From an uncultured Blautia sp. (lineage in GTDB: Bacteria; Bacillota; Clostridia; Lachnospirales; Lachnospiraceae), in contig CAKRRG010000038.1 in assembly GCA_934394545.1 (NCBI GenBank), positions 1 through 27,795 on the forward strand: DNA of 27,795 nt. The letters run 5' to 3'. Both the position numbers and the translations under genes were made by a program. Positions 14,944 through 22,821 of this stretch are shown one piece after another (the first letter of the stretch is position 1; the number at the start of each line of letters is the position of its first letter). The notes beneath the pieces were generated by a model. The model was given only the letters and a program-made list of their open reading frames with translations. It made no database searches and was not told the DNA's origin.

Positions 14944-16803
14944 GTGGAAAAAAGAATAAAGAAATATACGTTGCCGGTATTCGCTGCGATTCTTTCTGTG
15001 TTGGCTTTATCTATGACTGGAGTTTATGCAGGTATGGATCAGGATAACGGAGGAACTCTTCTCTATTTACTCAGAGAGGAAATGACAGGAATTGGGCTTG
15101 ACCGATTAGTCATTCTGTTGGCAGTGATCGTATTATATACGAAATTCTGGGATACCTTTTGCAAAAAGTGTAAATGGATCACTCATCTGATCGCTGGATT
15201 ATTTGCACTTTGCATGCTCATCGGGTTATCATTTTCCGTACAGGGAAACTGGTCCTTTTTTGCCGGTGCCGGGAAACAGAAAATAGTAGCGTTGATTACC
15301 TGGACCGGATATTTTTTTCTGTTTGATATTGTACTGAGTCTTATATATGCCTATCTGGAGAAGCATCCGTTTCTCTGTCTGGGCAGGCAGAAGAAACTGC
15401 CAGAATTTATGGAGAAGCACTATCGGCTGAGTGCGTTTTTGCTTATACTTGCAGGATGGTTTCCATATATCCTTATTTTCTGGCCAGGAAGTGTCCCTTA
15501 TGATGGCTTTCGCCAGTTGAATATGTTTGCGGGAAATCAGGGCTTTACCAGTAAGCATCCATGGGAGCTGAGTCTTGTAATGGGTGCATTCATGACGATT
15601 GGAAATGTGATCAGTGATAACTGGGGCATTTTTATGGTGATTGCTGTACTGGCTCTGATCTATGCAATCTGTTATGCAACAGTTTGCGATAAACTGAAAT
15701 TATGGGGCGCACCAAGGGGCTTTCACCTTGGCTGTATTGCATTTTTCGCTCTGGTTCCTGTATTTGGAGCGTATGCCCAGACCATTATAAAGGATGGGAT
15801 TTTTAGTGCATTGTTTGCCCTTTTTATGGTGCTGTATGTGGAATGCTGTATTCCGGCTCTTCGTCAGAAAACAGGTCAGTCCATGAGGCAATTACTGACA
15901 GTTTTGCTTCTGGTTGGCTTCGGAATGTGCATTACCAGAAACAATGGAATATATCTGGTGCTTCCTGCATTCATTCTGTTGCTTTTTTTCCTTGGAAAAA
16001 AGCAGCGGTTGTATGCTTTGGCATTGGTAATTCTTGTAACAGCCGGCTATATGGGCCTTCAGAAAGAGGTTATGCCCAGACTGAATATTAAGTCCTTTCC
16101 ATCAAGGATCTTTTTCTCTATTCCGATGCAGCAGACTGCAAGATATTTGAGAGAATATCCAGATGATGTAACGAAGGAAGAAGCGAAGGCAATTGACGGT
16201 GTTATGGAATATGATAAAATTGCAGACCTGTATAATCCAGAGGTATCAGATCCTGTAAAAGCTACCTATCGCAGTGGACATATTACAGTGGCTAAGCTGA
16301 AAAGATACTTTAATGCCTGGTTCAGTATGTTTTTACGCCACCCGGGAGTGTATATAGAAGCAACACTTCATAACAGCTATGGCTATTATTATCCGTTCTA
16401 CAATTGTACAGCGCAGTCCTCTTATCGCTTCTATACGGTAAAGGAGCCTATGATAACAGAATCCGATTACCAACAGATTTTTTCAAAGGAAACAAGAAAT
16501 CAACTAAGGCGTTATGTGGATCTTTGGAGTCAGATTCCTGGTCTGGCGCAGATTTGTAATGCAGGAACTTATACCTGGCTTGTAGTTATGCTTATGGGGT
16601 ATCTGATTTACCGGAAACGTTGGAAGGGCATTCTGGTTCTGGCAGCTCCGGTGTTGAATGTAGCTATTTGTATTGCATCTCCGGTAAACGGACTTTTGCG
16701 CTATGCATTCCCTCTGATGGCTGCCATACCTACGGTAGTTTTCTGGGGACTGGCATATGGAGAAAAGTCACTGGATGATAAAGAAACAGAGAATGGCAGG
16801 TGA
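14944..16803 (+). CDS. Polytopic membrane protein, DUF6020-like (GT-C glycosyltransferase-like)
   Basis: This roughly 619-residue protein has about 11-13 hydrophobic segments and an extracytoplasmic C-terminal region rich in aromatics (SYGYYYPFYNC). The stretch WPGSVPYDGFRQLNMF followed by KHPW matches the pattern I associate with DUF6020, a family resembling GT-C lipid-linked sugar transferases. The GTG at 14944 sits eight bases after GGGAGG (14930-14935) and is preferred over the ATG at 14902. It may modify a cell-surface polymer, but neither donor nor acceptor can be named. It is the first gene of the operon and its stop codon overlaps the ribosome site of the next gene. Confidence 0.7.
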   Translation: MEKRIKKYTLPVFAAILSVLALSMTGVYAGMDQDNGGTLLYLLREEMTGIGLDRLVILLAVIVLYTKFWDTFCKKCKWITHLIAGLFALCMLIGLSFSVQGNWSFFAGAGKQKIVALITWTGYFFLFDIVLSLIYAYLEKHPFLCLGRQKKLPEFMEKHYRLSAFLLILAGWFPYILIFWPGSVPYDGFRQLNMFAGNQGFTSKHPWELSLVMGAFMTIGNVISDNWGIFMVIAVLALIYAICYATVCDKLKLWGAPRGFHLGCIAFFALVPVFGAYAQTIIKDGIFSALFALFMVLYVECCIPALRQKTGQSMRQLLTVLLLVGFGMCITRNNGIYLVLPAFILLLFFLGKKQRLYALALVILVTAGYMGLQKEVMPRLNIKSFPSRIFFSIPMQQTARYLREYPDDVTKEEAKAIDGVMEYDKIADLYNPEVSDPVKATYRSGHITVAKLKRYFNAWFSMFLRHPGVYIEATLHNSYGYYYPFYNCTAQSSYRFYTVKEPMITESDYQQIFSKETRNQLRRYVDLWSQIPGLAQICNAGTYTWLVVMLMGYLIYRKRWKGILVLAAPVLNVAICIASPVNGLLRYAFPLMAAIPTVVFWGLAYGEKSLDDKETENGR

Positions 16804-16807
16804 TCTT

Positions 16808-17689
16808 ATGGAAAAAATAGTAATCATCGGTGCCGGACCGGCGGGGATTTCTGCAGCGCTTTATGCTGTGCGGGCGAATATGGATCCGTTGGTGATCAAT
16901 AGTGGCATGGGTGCTTTGGAGAAAGCAGAAAAAATAGAAAATTATTATGGGATGGAACAACCTGTTTCAGGGAAAGAATTGTTTGAGAAAGGAATTGCAC
17001 AGGCGAAGGCATTAGGTGTGCGGATCCTGGAAGCACAGGTTCTTGGAATCGGAGGCTTTGATACCTTTCAGGTAAAAACCACGGAAGGAGATTTTGAAAC
17101 CCTTAGTGTGATTCTTGCGACAGGAAGTAAGCGGAAAGCACCTGTAATTCCGGGACTTAAGGAATTCGAAGGAAAAGGTGTGAGCTATTGTGCAGTGTGT
17201 GATGCATTTTTTTACAGAGGCAGAGATGTGGCTGTCCTTGGAAACAGTGATTTTGCTCTTCATGAGGCAGAAGAACTTGCACCTGTGGCTGGTTCTGTTA
17301 CCATTTATACAGATGGAAAAGAACCAGAGTTTTCCAAAGAGGTTCCATTTCCTGTGAACACCATGAAAATCCAGTCTGTAGAAGGGGATACAACAGTTTC
17401 AGGTCTGCGTCTGGAACAGAATGGGGAGAGCCTTGCTCCGGCAGATGGCGTTTTTGTTGCACTTGGAACTGCCGGAAGTGCTGAAATGGCAAGACAGATG
17501 GGAGCTGCCCTTACGGAAAAGGGAAATATTATGGTGAACGATAAGATGGAGAGCACTATTCCAGGAATTTTTGCAGCAGGGGACTGCACCGGTGGTCTTT
17601 TGCAGGTGGCAAAGGCTGTTTATGATGGAGCTCAGGCCGGACTTAGTGCAATCCAGTATGTGAGAGAAAAGGAAAAGGCTGGTAAATAG
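16808..17689 (+). CDS. Thioredoxin reductase-like flavoprotein lacking usual NADPH motifs
   Basis: A 293-residue protein, slightly short for TrxB. The FAD-binding GAGPAG (8-13), ILATGSKRK, the redox pair C128-A-V-C131 and the C-terminal GIFAAGDCTGG are all present. The second nucleotide-binding site is altered: GGGNSAxxEA is replaced by VLGNSDFALHEAEEL (143-157), and the HRRxxxR that reads the NADPH phosphate is absent (IYTDGKEPEF instead). Loss of both motifs is described for pyridine-nucleotide-independent, ferredoxin-linked reductases (FFTR) of clostridia, so ferredoxin may be the donor here. The start at 16808 follows AGGTGA (16798-16803), five bases after the previous stop. The stop overlaps the next GTG by one base. 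No thioredoxin gene is adjacent. Confidence 0.85.
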   Translation: MEKIVIIGAGPAGISAALYAVRANMDPLVINSGMGALEKAEKIENYYGMEQPVSGKELFEKGIAQAKALGVRILEAQVLGIGGFDTFQVKTTEGDFETLSVILATGSKRKAPVIPGLKEFEGKGVSYCAVCDAFFYRGRDVAVLGNSDFALHEAEELAPVAGSVTIYTDGKEPEFSKEVPFPVNTMKIQSVEGDTTVSGLRLEQNGESLAPADGVFVALGTAGSAEMARQMGAALTEKGNIMVNDKMESTIPGIFAAGDCTGGLLQVAKAVYDGAQAGLSAIQYVREKEKAGK

Positions 17690-19419
17690 TGACAGAAAGC
17701 AGAAAGGATGGTCAATTGAAGATATTACTGGCGGCATGCAATGCAAAATATATACATTCTAATCTGGCTGTATTTAACTTAAAGTCCTATGCAAGGGCAT
17801 ATGAGGATCATGTTGTGCTAAGGGAATACACAATTAACCAGCAAAAGGATGATATTCTTAAAGATATTTACAGAAGTCACCCGGATGTGGTCTGTGTATC
17901 CTGTTACATCTGGAATATTACCTTTGTCAGGGAATTGCTGCAGGATTTGCGAAAAATCCTGCCGGGTGTTCCCTTCTGGACCGGTGGTCCGGAAGTATCC
18001 TATGATGCAGAAGAATTTCTACGCAAGAATCTGGCCGTTAACGGTGTCATGATAGGAGAAGGGGAAGAGACGTTCCTGGAATTGGTGAGACATTATGTAG
18101 ATGGAACAGTTTCTCTGGAAGAAATAACTGGCCTTGTGTACCGTAAACCGGACAATTCTATCCGGAATAATGGATGGCGGAAGATTATGGACCTTAGTAA
18201 AGTCCCTTTTGCTTATGAAGATCTTAAAAGCTTTGATAACCGCATCATCTATTATGAGAGCAGCCGCGGATGCCCTTTTTCCTGCAGTTATTGTCTGTCT
18301 TCTGTGGATAAGAAATTGCGATTCCGTGATTTGGAACTGGTAAAAAAGGAGCTTCAGTTTTTCCTGGATCATAAGGTTCCCCAGGTGAAATTCGTGGACA
18401 GAACCTTTAACTGTAAGCACGATCATGCAATGACTATCTGGCAGTACATAAAGGAGCATGATAATGGAATTACAAATTTCCATTTCGAAATTTCAGCAGA
18501 TCTTCTGCGTGAGAATGAACTGGAGCTGATGCGTACTATGCGCCCGGGACTGATCCAGCTGGAGATTGGGGTACAGTCCACAAATCCGGACACCATCCGT
18601 GCAATTCACAGAACAATGGATTTTTCCAAACTGGCAGAGATTGTGAACAAGATTCACAGCTTTCAGAATATCCATCAGCACCTGGATCTGATTGCCGGTC
18701 TTCCTTATGAAGACTATGACAGTTTTCATAAATCCTTTAATGATGTGTATGCACTGCATCCCCAGCAGCTTCAGCTGGGGTTCCTGAAAGTATTGAAGGG
18801 TTCGCATATGCAGGAGATGACAGGCGAATATGGAATTGTTTATAAAGAACAGGAGCCATATGAGGTGCTGGGAACAAAATGGCTGCCATATGAAGATATT
18901 TTACGCCTGAAAATGGTGGAAAGTATGGTTGAAGTGTACTATAATAGTGGACAGTTCCAGAATACTCTTTTATGTGTGGAGCCTTTCTTTCAGGATGCAT
19001 TTACCCTGTATGAAAAGCTGGGACAGTTTTATGAGAAAAAGGGTTATTCGGAGATATCCCATTCCAGAATGCGCAGGTATGAGATTCTGTTGGAGTTTGT
19101 GAAGGAAGAGCTAGAGACTGCGTCGGATAATGATGACAATAGAACCGATATCACATGGGAGCGTGTGGCAGATCGTATGATCTACGATCTGTATCTTCGT
19201 GAAAACCTGAAGAGCCATCCATATTTTGAGAATGACCAGAAGCCATATGAGAAGTCTGTATGGGAATACAGACGACGGGAGAAGGTGCCGAAGACAGCAC
19301 ATATCCACGTGTTCCGAGATGGCAGAATAATATTGTTTGATTATGAAAAAAGAGATCCCCTGCTTCATAATGCAGAAGTCAGGGAAATTATGAGAGGGTT
19401 TGATTATGGGAATGTTTGA
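17689..19419 (+). CDS. B12-binding radical SAM protein with DUF4080-like C-terminus
   Basis: The protein has 576 residues from the GTG that overlaps the preceding stop codon. An in-frame TTG at 17716, six bases after AAAGGAT, is a strong alternative start and would begin with the usual KILLAACNAKYIHSN. The N-terminal B12-binding fold (about 10-135) includes WTGGPEVSYD and GEGEETF. The radical SAM core follows with C195, C199 and C202 (CPFSCSYC), LEIGVQS and DLIAGLPYED. A C-terminal region of about 180 residues resembles DUF4080. Family members are widespread in anaerobes and unassigned; B12-radical SAM enzymes often methylate or rearrange substrates. Its neighbours suggest redox or maturation chemistry but do not name a substrate. 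Confidence 0.85.
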   Translation: MTESRKDGQLKILLAACNAKYIHSNLAVFNLKSYARAYEDHVVLREYTINQQKDDILKDIYRSHPDVVCVSCYIWNITFVRELLQDLRKILPGVPFWTGGPEVSYDAEEFLRKNLAVNGVMIGEGEETFLELVRHYVDGTVSLEEITGLVYRKPDNSIRNNGWRKIMDLSKVPFAYEDLKSFDNRIIYYESSRGCPFSCSYCLSSVDKKLRFRDLELVKKELQFFLDHKVPQVKFVDRTFNCKHDHAMTIWQYIKEHDNGITNFHFEISADLLRENELELMRTMRPGLIQLEIGVQSTNPDTIRAIHRTMDFSKLAEIVNKIHSFQNIHQHLDLIAGLPYEDYDSFHKSFNDVYALHPQQLQLGFLKVLKGSHMQEMTGEYGIVYKEQEPYEVLGTKWLPYEDILRLKMVESMVEVYYNSGQFQNTLLCVEPFFQDAFTLYEKLGQFYEKKGYSEISHSRMRRYEILLEFVKEELETASDNDDNRTDITWERVADRMIYDLYLRENLKSHPYFENDQKPYEKSVWEYRRREKVPKTAHIHVFRDGRIILFDYEKRDPLLHNAEVREIMRGFDYGNV

Positions 19420-19510
19420 TCCAAAGAAAAGAAAACTTATGACTGCGATTATTGCTGTTATCCTTGTTCTGGCAATGGTAGTACCGACTGTTATTTCTCT
19501 TCTTCTGTAG
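19406..19510 (+). CDS. 34-residue single-pass membrane mini-protein
   Basis: The frame overlaps the last 14 bases of the radical SAM gene and has AGAGGG (19393-19398) seven bases ahead of its ATG; a second ATG at 19412 is possible. The N-terminus is short and basic (FDPKKRK). It is followed by about 21 hydrophobic residues (TAIIAVILVLAMVVPTVISL) and then LL. The layout suggests a membrane-inserted peptide with its basic end in the cytoplasm. Coding potential is supported by the coupling, the ribosome site and the clean membrane segment. I cannot attach a function. Confidence 0.6.
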   Translation: MGMFDPKKRKLMTAIIAVILVLAMVVPTVISLLL

Positions 19511-19519
19511 GAAAAGAAG

Positions 19520-20140
19520 ATGAGACTTGGGAAAGAGGCAATGGAAGCTTTGCAGGCCCAGATCTGCGGGCTTCTGAAACCCGGAAATGAGCTGGTGGTG
19601 GCCGGAGCTATCGCACTTGAAGGAACCGCGTTGATCGCAGAGAACAAATATGAGAGTTTAAGAATGCATTTTTCAGAAGGATTTCTGCAGGATGCAAAGA
19701 ATTTACGAGCATTTTATGGAGTTGCCGAGGAAGCAGCCAGGAAGGAAGAGGAGAGTGCTGTCTGGAAGGCCGCGCAGGAAGCTGGGGCGACTGCCTTGTA
19801 TGCTATGGGAGAAGGCGGATTTTTAAGCGCTCTCTGGAAGATGGCAGAGGCTTCCCAGGTAGGACTGGAGATGGATTTTGCCAGAGTTCCGGTGCGTCAG
19901 GAGACAATAGAGATCTGTGAAATTTTTGACCTTAATCCCTATAAGCTGAATGGACGAGGCGCCATTCTGATTGGCATTCCTGCCGGAGAAGCTTTGGTAC
20001 AGGAGCTTCGCAGAATGGGAAGGATGGCTGCTGTTATCGGGCAGACCAATGCAGGAAATGACAGAATGCTCTATTATAATGGGAATGGCAGATATCTGGA
20101 GCGTCCTGGGAAGGATGAAATATATAAGGTATTGCCTTAA
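19520..20140 (+). CDS. Stand-alone AIR synthase C-terminal domain protein (HypE/PurM-like)
   Basis: The 206-residue protein starts with LKPGNELVVAGAIALEGTAL, typical of the beginning of an AIRS_C domain. It continues with the glycine-rich MGEGGFLSALWKMAEAS and EICEIFDLNPYKLNGRGA, a region that in HypE, PurM and SelD carries the active-site fold. The usual N-terminal AIRS domain of about 150 residues with the ATP site is missing, and the 9-base gap to the mini-protein leaves no room for it. It is therefore a single-domain relative, perhaps a partner or regulator rather than a full enzyme. The ATG at 19520 has AGGAAAAGAAG ahead of it. Ten bases separate it from trmL. Confidence 0.7.
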   Translation: MRLGKEAMEALQAQICGLLKPGNELVVAGAIALEGTALIAENKYESLRMHFSEGFLQDAKNLRAFYGVAEEAARKEEESAVWKAAQEAGATALYAMGEGGFLSALWKMAEASQVGLEMDFARVPVRQETIEICEIFDLNPYKLNGRGAILIGIPAGEALVQELRRMGRMAAVIGQTNAGNDRMLYYNGNGRYLERPGKDEIYKVLP

Positions 20141-20149
20141 AGGAGAAAA

Positions 20150-20650
20150 ATGGGAACATTAAACATTGTACTTCATGAGCCGGAGATCCCGGCAAATACT
20201 GGAAATATTGGACGTACCTGTGTCGCTACAGGTACCAGGCTTCACTTGATAGAGCCGTTGGGTTTCTCTTTAAGTGAGAAAGCATTAAAGCGTGCCGGAA
20301 TGGATTACTGGAAGGATTTAGACGTAACGACTTACGTGGATTATGAAGATTTTTTGGAGAGGAATCCGGGAGCGAAGATTTATTATGCAACTACGAAAGC
20401 TCCTCAGACATATTGTGATGTAAAATATGAGGAGGATTGCTTTATTATGTTTGGAAAGGAGAGTGCCGGAATTCCGGAAGAAATCCTGAAGGACAATCAG
20501 GAGACCTGTGTGCGGATCCCAATGCTTGGTGAGACCCGCTCTCTGAATCTGAGCAATTCTGTGGCAATTATTCTTTATGAAGCTTTCCGCCAGCATGACT
20601 TTGCCCATTTGAAATTAGAAGGTCATCTGCGAAACTTTGATTGGAAATAG
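20150..20650 (+). CDS. trmL: tRNA (cytidine/uridine-2'-O-)-methyltransferase TrmL
   Basis: A 166-residue SPOUT-class enzyme that methylates the ribose of the wobble nucleotide in tRNA-Leu isoacceptors, using SAM. Visible motifs are LHEPEIPANTGNIGRTC at the start, MFGKESAGIPE, and the knot region LGETRSLNLSNSVAIILYEA. Length is normal for TrmL. The AGGAG ribosome site lies six to seven bases ahead of the ATG. It is the last gene of the rightward operon and converges with the histidine kinase gene. Confidence 0.93.
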   Translation: MGTLNIVLHEPEIPANTGNIGRTCVATGTRLHLIEPLGFSLSEKALKRAGMDYWKDLDVTTYVDYEDFLERNPGAKIYYATTKAPQTYCDVKYEEDCFIMFGKESAGIPEEILKDNQETCVRIPMLGETRSLNLSNSVAIILYEAFRQHDFAHLKLEGHLRNFDWK

Positions 20651-20678
20651 GTAGCAGATTAAGAGGGATTGCATAGGG

Positions 20679-20715
20679 GAGTTTATTTTACCCTCTTCAG
20701 GGTAAAAATAAACTC
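20679..20715. terminator. Long hairpin between convergent trmL and kinase genes
   Basis: GAGTTTATTTTACCCT (20679-20694) pairs with AGGGTAAAAATAAACTC (20699-20715) around a CTTC loop, with a single bulged A. It overlaps the last codons of the leftward kinase gene. No long T-run follows on either strand, so efficiency is uncertain, but position and symmetry suit bidirectional termination. Confidence 0.55.
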
Positions 20716-22092
20716 TGTTCCAACCCCCTCTGTGCTGATCACATTGATATTCTGATTATGGGCTTTAATGATTTCTTTTACAATAGAAAGCCCAAGTCCT
20801 GTTCCCTTCCGGTCTTTGCCACGGGAAGTGTCAGTTTTATAGAATCTGTCCCATACCTTGGAGAGGCTTTCTTTGGGAATTCCAACTCCGTGGTCCTTTA
20901 CGGAAATGAAAACATTATCATTTTTTACAGATGTTTCAATGGTGATAGAAGAATTATCATTGCTGAATTTTATGGCATTATCCAATAAATTGTACAGTAC
21001 CTGCTGGATCTGTTCCAGGTCAGCTTCTACAAAAAGCTCCCTTCCGTAAAGCAGTAATTCCAGCTTAATATTCTTTTGGTTGCAAGTCCCCTCGAAGGTA
21101 TTTGCAGTATTTCTGATCACATCGTTAATATCAAATCTTCGGATATTCATCATCCGTTTCCGTTCATCCAGATCATTCAGAACAAGAAGACTGCGGGTCA
21201 GCTTTTCAAGACGGTCAGCTTCATGGGAAATGATATTCAGATATTTGTCCTGCATTTCCGGCGGGATAGTACCATCCAGAATTGCCTCCACATATCCCTT
21301 GATAGAAGTAAGGGGAGAGCGGAAATCATGAGAAACATTGGCAATAAAGGTTCTCTGGTATTCTCCGTTCTGATTGATCTTGTCCGCCATGTAGTTCAAG
21401 GTTTTTGCAAGGTAGCCCATTTCATCCTCGGATTTAATGGGAATACGGTAAGACAGGTCACCATTTGCATATTCAGAAGCACCTTTAATGATCTGCTGCA
21501 TAGGTCTGTGTACCCATATCTGATAGCAAAGAAGCAACAGTCCGCACAAGAGATATACCACAAGGAATACGAGCTGAAGGATTGCCAGCAGTTCACTTCG
21601 CTTCTGGTAAAGCTCCTGCATGTCATAATGGTAAGTTACATAGCCTTCTGTAACTCCGTTGCTATTTACAGGAACGACCACATTCAGGTAAAGACTGGAA
21701 AAATAGCCGTAAAACTTACTTACTCCATACGAAAGCTTCTGCCAGAACTCCGGATCAAAATCGGTAATAGAAGAATTACCGGTAGGACCGGTTATGTCTG
21801 AGGAATGGACCAGTACCTGAAAATCCTTACTTAGGACCAGGATGCCGGCTTCCTCTCTGGGAGCCAGAATATCCACGATCCTCTGAAGTCCGTTTGTATC
21901 GTTATCCACAATTTCCTGTCGGATGAGCTTGTGTTCTGCCAAACGAAGAGCACTGTCATAAAGTCTTGTGCCAACTTCCTTCTCAAGATAATTTTCAATA
22001 AAGTGAGAGCCACAGGCTGTGGCAAATAAGAAACTGATAATTCCAATGAAAATATAGCAGGCGATCAGTTTGCTGTAAATGGTTTTTCTCAT
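20683..22092 (-). CDS. Sensor histidine kinase, HAMP-HisKA-HATPase type
   Basis: The 469-residue kinase has membrane segments at about 10-28 and 169-191 flanking an extracellular domain of about 140 residues. A HAMP domain follows (about 192-244), then HisKA with phosphoacceptor H255 in NVSHDFRSPLTSIKGY, and a HATPase with NLLDNAIKFS, VKDHGVGIP and KGTGLGLSIVKEI. Its start codon overlaps the regulator stop codon as ATGA, so the two are translated together. It resembles PhoR/ResE/WalK-type kinases in layout. The signal is unknown. This system is separate from the YesM/YesN-like pair at 322-2794. Confidence 0.93.
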   Translation of the reverse strand: MRKTIYSKLIACYIFIGIISFLFATACGSHFIENYLEKEVGTRLYDSALRLAEHKLIRQEIVDNDTNGLQRIVDILAPREEAGILVLSKDFQVLVHSSDITGPTGNSSITDFDPEFWQKLSYGVSKFYGYFSSLYLNVVVPVNSNGVTEGYVTYHYDMQELYQKRSELLAILQLVFLVVYLLCGLLLLCYQIWVHRPMQQIIKGASEYANGDLSYRIPIKSEDEMGYLAKTLNYMADKINQNGEYQRTFIANVSHDFRSPLTSIKGYVEAILDGTIPPEMQDKYLNIISHEADRLEKLTRSLLVLNDLDERKRMMNIRRFDINDVIRNTANTFEGTCNQKNIKLELLLYGRELFVEADLEQIQQVLYNLLDNAIKFSNDNSSITIETSVKNDNVFISVKDHGVGIPKESLSKVWDRFYKTDTSRGKDRKGTGLGLSIVKEIIKAHNQNINVISTEGVGTEFIFTLKRVK

Positions 22093-22790
22093 TCGCTTCT
22101 GACCTCGAACTTATAACCAATTCCCCAGACAGTAGAAATGGACCAGCTGGGATGATCCTTGATTTTTTCGCGAAGACGCTTAATGTGAACGTCTACAGTT
22201 CTGGTATCACCGATGTATTCATAGCCCCAGATGTGATCCAACAGCTGCTCACGTGTAAATACCTGATTGGGTGAGGAAGCAAGAAAATAAAGAAGCTCCA
22301 GTTCCTTAGGCGGCATGTCTACCTGTTTGCCCATATAGGTGACAGAGTAGTTGGTCAGGTTAACCGTAAGATCCGGATAGGCGGCACATTTTTCATCACT
22401 GCTTACAGGTGTCTGCTTTGGCTGGAAACGGCGGAGCACTGCACGGACACGGGCAACCAGCTCCTTAGAATCAAAGGGTTTGATGATGTAATCATCTGCA
22501 CCCAGCTCAAGCCCCAGTACCTTGTCAAAGGTTTCGCCCTTGGCAGAAAGCATGATGATCGGTACATCTGAGGTGTGGCGGATCTCGCGGCATACCTGAT
22601 AACCGTCAATTCCCGGAAGCATCAGATCCAGAAGGATCAGGTTGGGACGGAAAGTCTGAAATTCTTTTAAAGCCAGTTCCCCGTCATTTACGATTTTTGT
22701 TTCGAAACATTCTTTGGTAAGATACAGAGAAATCAGCTCTGCAATATTGTTATCATCATCTACAATGAGGATTTTCTGTTTAGCACCCAT
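22089..22790 (-). CDS. Response regulator, OmpR/PhoB type
   Basis: The 233-residue protein has a receiver with D11-D12-D13 and phosphoacceptor D55 (LILLDLMLPGIDGY), and K in ADDYIIKPFD. A winged-helix DNA-binding domain follows with NQVFTREQLLDHIWGY and TRTVDVHIKRLREKI. The start ATG at 22790 sits behind AGGAG (22796-22800); a longer frame extends into mutS2 and is rejected. It lies 31 bases after the mutS2 stop and overlaps the kinase by four bases. The regulon cannot be inferred from this window. Confidence 0.95.
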   Translation of the reverse strand: MGAKQKILIVDDDNNIAELISLYLTKECFETKIVNDGELALKEFQTFRPNLILLDLMLPGIDGYQVCREIRHTSDVPIIMLSAKGETFDKVLGLELGADDYIIKPFDSKELVARVRAVLRRFQPKQTPVSSDEKCAAYPDLTVNLTNYSVTYMGKQVDMPPKELELLYFLASSPNQVFTREQLLDHIWGYEYIGDTRTVDVHIKRLREKIKDHPSWSISTVWGIGYKFEVRSE

Positions 22791-22821
22791 AGCTTCTCCT
22801 TGTAAAATTTTATAGTAAAGC

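Noticed and set aside
21076..21801. Rightward open frame of 241 codons inside the leftward histidine kinase gene
   Set aside because: It is antisense to conserved HAMP, HisKA and HATPase motifs and has no domain of its own.
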